64,000 nucleotides of DNA from Papiliotrema nemorosa. Its lineage: Eukaryota; Basidiomycota; Tremellomycetes; Tremellales; Rhynchogastremaceae. Positions 60,101-64,000 of the stretch are shown piece by piece. The notes under the pieces are model-generated. The model did not search any database and was not told where the DNA came from. It saw nothing but the letters and a program-made list of their open reading frames with translations. Numbering within the stretch: the first letter of the stretch is position 1; each line of letters begins with the position of its first letter. Where the stretch lies: NCBI GenBank assembly GCA_032158125.1, contig JASKOT010000001.1:496001-560000 (forward strand), written 5' to 3'. The position numbers and the translations under genes were made by a program.

Positions 60101-60501
60101 GTTTGACCCGCTTGAGGATGTTCCGCCGTTGCCGGAATTGCCAGAGGATCCTCCTGTACCGGCTGATCCGGAAGGGGTGGAACCTACTTGAGAAGCTACG
60201 CTGGCGACCATAGAGGGCGCGTTGATCCTGGAAGCTCCAGATGCCGATGCTGGCTCTACAGTAGTGATGACTTCTACCGACCCGGTGGCAGCGCAAGGAG
60301 GAAGTTCGGCAATGACATACGCAGTGTCGGTCTATTGTGAGCATATAGTTACCAGGACCTACTTACCACAGTGACGTGGACAGTGTCAGTGGTGTAGGCG
60401 GTAGCAGTGGTGGTCGTGGTGGTAGTAGCCACATCTCGTCGTCGAGGTGCGGCGAAGGCTGAAGTGGCAGCGAGAACGGAGAACAGGGCTGTCAACCGCA
60501 T
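57138..60501 (-). CDS. Large secreted protein, DUF7029/DUF7223-like
   Basis: Seven exons (60501-60367, 60331-59132, 59076-58725, 58680-58026, 57992-57531, 57493-57408, 57373-57138) sum to 1041 residues. A signal peptide (MRLTALFSVLAATSAFA) and an APRRR site, possibly Kex2-cleaved, open the protein. A Gly/Ser/Asn-rich linker follows. The first module (ALISSVACASDGLLITFDD; HWTIGTEGFLLVADWQACMGG; GHVYYLVTGLTFND; VDLTWGTYTP) resembles the fungal DUF7029 region. After a Gly/Ser spacer and an RAPASCRYDKNGN segment comes a beta-rich region (SLNVYCVDCKVQGAVTIAGYLSFS, QIGLYGTAYASAKLGIAVEAAF) resembling DUF7223. The function of these families is unknown. The location is probably the cell wall or medium. 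Many N-x-S/T sites suggest glycosylation. Confidence 0.8.
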
Positions 60502-61540
60502 CCCGCAAAGCTAGCTGAAGAATAAGACAAGTCAACCGGGAGTGAAGAGGACAGTGGGGAGAAGGGGATGGGTAAAGAGCGTGGGTGCGTAATGAGCGTG
60601 GTGTAGAATGAGCGGGAGATGTTTGAAGTTGTGACAGCAGGTCCTACCTCTGTTGTAACCCCGCTTAAATACATTTCATTTGTAGACAAGATCGACGTAA
60701 ACAAGCACGACAGGAGTTCGGTCAGCTGCTGACTGAAGCGATGGCTGTCACCTTCTCCTTTGTCTGGCTAAGATATTGCTCGATGGTTGTCCAACCTGGA
60801 CGACCACTGCAGCTTGGTTTTGAGAAGATCGCCACATTGCCAGCCGGAAACCACGGATCACGACAAGGCACTCCGAGCCGAACAACCGATGCACGGGTCA
60901 AGTCGCTGTGTTCAGACCGGGCGTCGATCCGGGGGTTGTCGTGCGTACGAGTGATTGTTGATGATACGAGCTATTTCTGACCAGAGTCAGCTAAATCGAG
61001 CCAAAAATGTTTTGGTAACGAGGAATTTCCCCCGAAAAGCCATCTCCGGCCCGGTACCTTGATTTCGGGGTATCTCAATGGGAATACGGTCGGATCGTCC
61101 TGGATGTCGTTACCAAGGCATCCGTGAAAAGTCACCAGCACGCTGGGCGTAAGATGAGCAGCACCTGAGCTTTAAGCTCGAGTGACCAGTGGCGTGCAAC
61201 TCCCTTTGCTAGCGACCAAGGCCGCAGAAATAGCACGCAAATACTCCCGAGTCTTTGGACCTTCCGCTACCTCGTCGTGCAAGCGTTTTTGCACCGCTGC
61301 CGAGATGAGTCGTATGAATGAGGGACACCCTTCTCGCATCCTAACACTTTCATTGACGCGGTGTGTCCTCTCCGGCCACTGAATGGTCAAGGCATACACT
61401 TGTTTGCGCATTTCGTGGCGCGGATGCCTGATGGCTCAACTTCGTCAGTCTATGTGGAGGAAAAGATTGATACCGATGCGATTCATTTTGTGCAGGGCAT
61501 GCATAGGAGACCAGAATGTACAGCTCGTATAGACGCTAAA
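60502..61540. other. Intergenic region between two surface-protein genes
   Basis: About 1 kb holding the promoter of the 60501 gene and the 3' region of the WSC-domain gene. Short frames on both strands look random. Confidence 0.45.
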
Positions 61541-64000
61541 CTACGCGCCGACCAACGCCAAACCCGCTTCCGTAGAGTAGAGTGTAATGGCGTTTGGTCC
61601 ACCACATGTTTGGCCATTGTTACCCGAACATGGCATGTTGCACTGAGTCGAGAACGAGCTGAGCGAAGCACCGTTGGAGAGAGTGTTGCCACAGTAACAT
61701 TCCGAAGAGTATTCCAAACCGGCAAAGGCGAATCCACCCTGTTGACAGAAGGCGGTGCACTTCTCAATAGTCATGTCGTTGGTAACGGTAGAAGCACCGG
61801 TGAGTGCTCGACCGGCGACCTCCTGAATACATCCTTGTTTGGAGTATTGACCGACTTGAGTGTTGGTGTACTGGAGGTTGGTGTTCTTGAAGATGGACAA
61901 TGTTCCTGGTCCCCCGCAGACGGTACCCGGTGCACCCGAGCATTGCATGTTGCAAGGAGCTGTTCGACTGATGGAAGCGCCGTTAACGAGATCGTTACCA
62001 CAGTAGCACTCTCGGGAGTATTCGGTACCAGCGTACTGCATGCCTTTGCTGTCGCAGAAAGCAATGCACTTGGCGTTGGTCATATCGTCCGAAGCGGTGC
62101 TAGCACCGGCAAGGGCTCGTCCCGAGGTACCTTCGATGATGCAAATGCCAGAGTCTGAAGTAAGAGACTGCCATCCGGAAGGCAAGACGGTGACAACTCC
62201 CGAAAGATCGGCAGTGTATTTCGAGTAGTCTAGGTTGTTGGAGACGAAAAGAGTGATAGCGTTGGGTCCACCGGCAATCTGTCCTTGGTTTCCCGAGGCT
62301 TGCATGTTGCACTGAGACGACGGTCGGTTGAGCGAAGCGCCGTTGGACAAGACTTGACCACAGTAGCATTCAGAGCTGTATTCGAGACCGGCGAGAGGGT
62401 AGCCCTTGCTAGAGCAGTAAGAGGTACACTTGGCCCAGGTCATGGCTCCGTCGGTAAAGCTGTCCGAGATCAAGGCTCGACCAGAGGTTCCCTCGGCGAT
62501 ACAAGAGGTAGAGGCCATTGACCATCCGCTGGGGGCGGCAGTAGCTTGCGCGGCAGCGGCAGCGGAAGCAGAAGCAGCAGCCGCAGAAGCAGAGACCAAT
62601 GAAGAGTAGGCGGCGGCGCTCTGCTGGGCGGCAGCTTGTTGAGCAGAGTAAGCGGAAGCACTTTGCTGGGCGGAGTAGGCAGAAGCGCTCGAGCTGTAAG
62701 CGGCAGCAGAAGATTGCGAATAGGCGGCAGCACTCTGCTGGGCAGCAGCTTGTTGAGCAGAGTAGGCGGAAGCGCTTTGCTGGGCCGAGTAGGCAGAAGC
62801 ACTTGAGCTGTAGGCAGCTGCAGACGACTGCGAGTACGCGGCAGCGCTCTGTTGTGCGGCAGCTTGTTGAGCCGAGTAAGCAGAAGCGCTTTGCTGAGCA
62901 GAGTAGGCAGAAGCGCTCGAGCTGTATGCAGCGGCAGACGACTGCGAGTACGCGGCGGCGCTTTGTTGTGCAGCAGCTTGTCCTGCAGAATAGGCAGAAG
63001 CACTTTGCTGAGCCGAGTAAGCGGAAGCCGAAGCAGCTTGAGCGGCGACCGACGACGAGTATGCCGAAACAGAGGCAGAGTAAGCGGCAGCTGAAGCAGT
63101 GTTGGCGGCGGAAGAAGCAGCGGAAGCGCTCGAGGAGGATTTGCCATAGTTGCCGACCACATTTTGTGCGTTGGCAAGACAAGCGGGTGTTTGGACATTG
63201 TCACAGTTGTTCTGAACGTCAGCGTTGCATAACACGACGAGTCTCTGCTCACCACAGTGATCTCCAAAGCGTTGTTGGCGGAAACAGCGGCGGCCTCACA
63301 GAGACCCTGCTGGACATAACACGACTGGCTGAGGGCATCGATCAAGTTGTAGAAGTAAAGACCGTTCATCCACCAGTTGGCGGGAGATCCAGTGACTGCG
63401 GGAGCAGGGATCTTGGCAATGGCTCCAGTGAAGGATTGCAGATCATTGGCAGTGGTTCGAGCCATGGTAGCAGCGGCCAAGTTGGCCGAGGCGACCGACG
63501 AGGAGTAAACCCCAGCGCTAGAGGTGAAAGCGTTGGCGATCGAAGTGCCAGCAGCAAGACAGGCATTGACCTGAGTACCCCAGCATGGCGTCTTGTCGAT
63601 CACGGATGAGCTGGCGCAGATTCCGGCCTGAACGTAGCAAGATTGCTGCAGCGCAGAGGCCAAGTCGTTGTAAGTGTTACCGCTCTGTTTCCATGTTCCA
63701 TCGGTCGCTCGGGTGACCGCAGGAGCGACACCACCGATGGCACCCGAGAAAGTTTGGAAGTTGCCCGAAACAGTAGCAGCCGGCGCCGTGGTCGGCGTAG
63801 CGGCGTTGCTGGATGAGCTCGAAGGAGCGCTGAAGCTGGAGGCAGAGCTCTTGGCAGTTGACGAGACCGAGGTCGCTCGAGCGGCAGCAGCGCTGGACGA
63901 AGCCGAGTAAGAGTAAGCACTGGCAGAGTAGGCGGCAGCGGAGGCAGACTGCGAGTAGGCCGCGGCAGACGACGAGTAAGCAGCGACAGACGACGAGTAG
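61541..64000 (-). CDS. WSC-domain cell-surface protein with Tyr/Ser/Ala repeats (5' end outside window)
   Basis: Two exons are visible (64000-63253, still open at the right edge, and 63211-61541), joined over a 41-nt intron. From the N-terminal side there is an Ala/Tyr/Ser tract, then a Cys module with FSGAIGGVAPAVT and ALQQSCYVQAGIC. A second copy follows (FTGAIAKIPAPAVT, ALSQSCYVQQGLC), then a long AYSSSASAYSAQQ repeat. Three WSC domains end the protein, starting near 62500, 62130 and 61840 (each with GRAL..C..C..GLEYSSECYCG..GAS..CNM..GG). WSC domains bind polysaccharide, and the family includes wall-stress sensors and wall-degrading or wall-bound proteins. No membrane helix follows the last domain, so the visible part looks secreted or wall-bound. 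The signal peptide lies outside the window. Confidence 0.9.
62605..63030 (-). repeat. 114-bp coding tandem repeat, about 3.5 copies
   Basis: Equivalent points (ctctgctggg or its variants) fall at 62619, 62733, 62847 and 62961, exactly 114 bp apart. Each unit encodes 38 residues rich in Ala, Ser, Gln and Tyr (AYSQSSAAAYSSSASAYSAQQ and on). The copies differ mainly by synonymous changes. Confidence 0.9.

Noticed and set aside
61361..62158. Plus-strand 265-residue open frame
   Set aside because: It is antisense to WSC domains 2 and 3. Its apparent regularity is the mirror of the Cys-rich coding strand.
62599..63609. Plus-strand 336-residue Arg/Gln/Ser-rich frame
   Set aside because: It is antisense to the Ala/Ser/Tyr repeat, so its repetitive composition is a by-product.
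1..64000. tRNA, rRNA, transposon or CRISPR signatures
   Set aside because: No tRNA A/B-box pair, rRNA-like stretch, terminal repeat or integrase/transposase motif was recognised by eye. A dedicated scan could still find a diverged tRNA or short repeat.

Overview
The window is nuclear DNA from a fungus, most likely a basidiomycete yeast of the Tremellomycetes (Cryptococcus, Kwoniella or Tremella type). The evidence is dense genes on both strands, many very short introns (mostly 31-60 nt, with GT..AG ends and CTAAC or CTGAC branch sites), large Ser/Pro-rich disordered tails, and a gene set (SPP1, PSD1, RMI1, NAA20, RFC4, UTP22) that is eukaryotic and fungal. The species cannot be named from sequence alone. 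I found no rRNA, tRNA, transposon, CRISPR array or prokaryotic feature.

Layout. 1-9 kb: two disordered Ser/Pro-rich proteins (1590-3341 +, 3716-5536 -) and a PAS-like/GATA transcription factor (6900-8937 -). 9.7-17.4 kb: a Mediator Med1-like subunit, one or two small fungal-specific proteins that look related, and a COMPASS Spp1/Cfp1-like PHD protein, all on the minus strand. 17.9-26.8 kb: a SAPS-domain (Sit4/PP6-associated) protein, a short-chain dehydrogenase with a 6-nt micro-exon, and a 20-exon GH3 beta-glucosidase. 26.8-34.6 kb: the NatB catalytic subunit Naa20 with an inserted His-rich loop, a small membrane protein, an ING-family PHD protein, a Mid2/WSC-like surface protein and clamp-loader subunit Rfc4. 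34.7-47.7 kb: phosphatidylserine decarboxylase, Rmi1, an atypical bZIP factor, a WW-domain protein, a small orphan, the ribosome-biogenesis factor Utp22 and an F-box-like protein. 48-56.3 kb: a Zn2Cys6 factor, a sodium:neurotransmitter-symporter-family transporter and a MOV10/SDE3-like RNA helicase. 57.1-64 kb: two large secreted or cell-surface proteins, the second (WSC domains plus Tyr/Ser/Ala repeats) running off the right edge.

The genes do not form one pathway. They are an ordinary mix of housekeeping, chromatin, transcription, membrane and cell-surface functions. For most multi-exon genes I worked out splice junctions by hand and checked that the summed exon lengths are divisible by three. 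Junctions may still be off by a base or use an alternative site, and family assignments come from recognised motifs, not from searches. The most unusual observations are the His-rich insert in Naa20, micro-exons of 6, 7 and 15 nt, introns of only 31 nt, stop-free in-frame introns inside a zinc finger and a WW domain, and the duplicated Cys module beside WSC domains.
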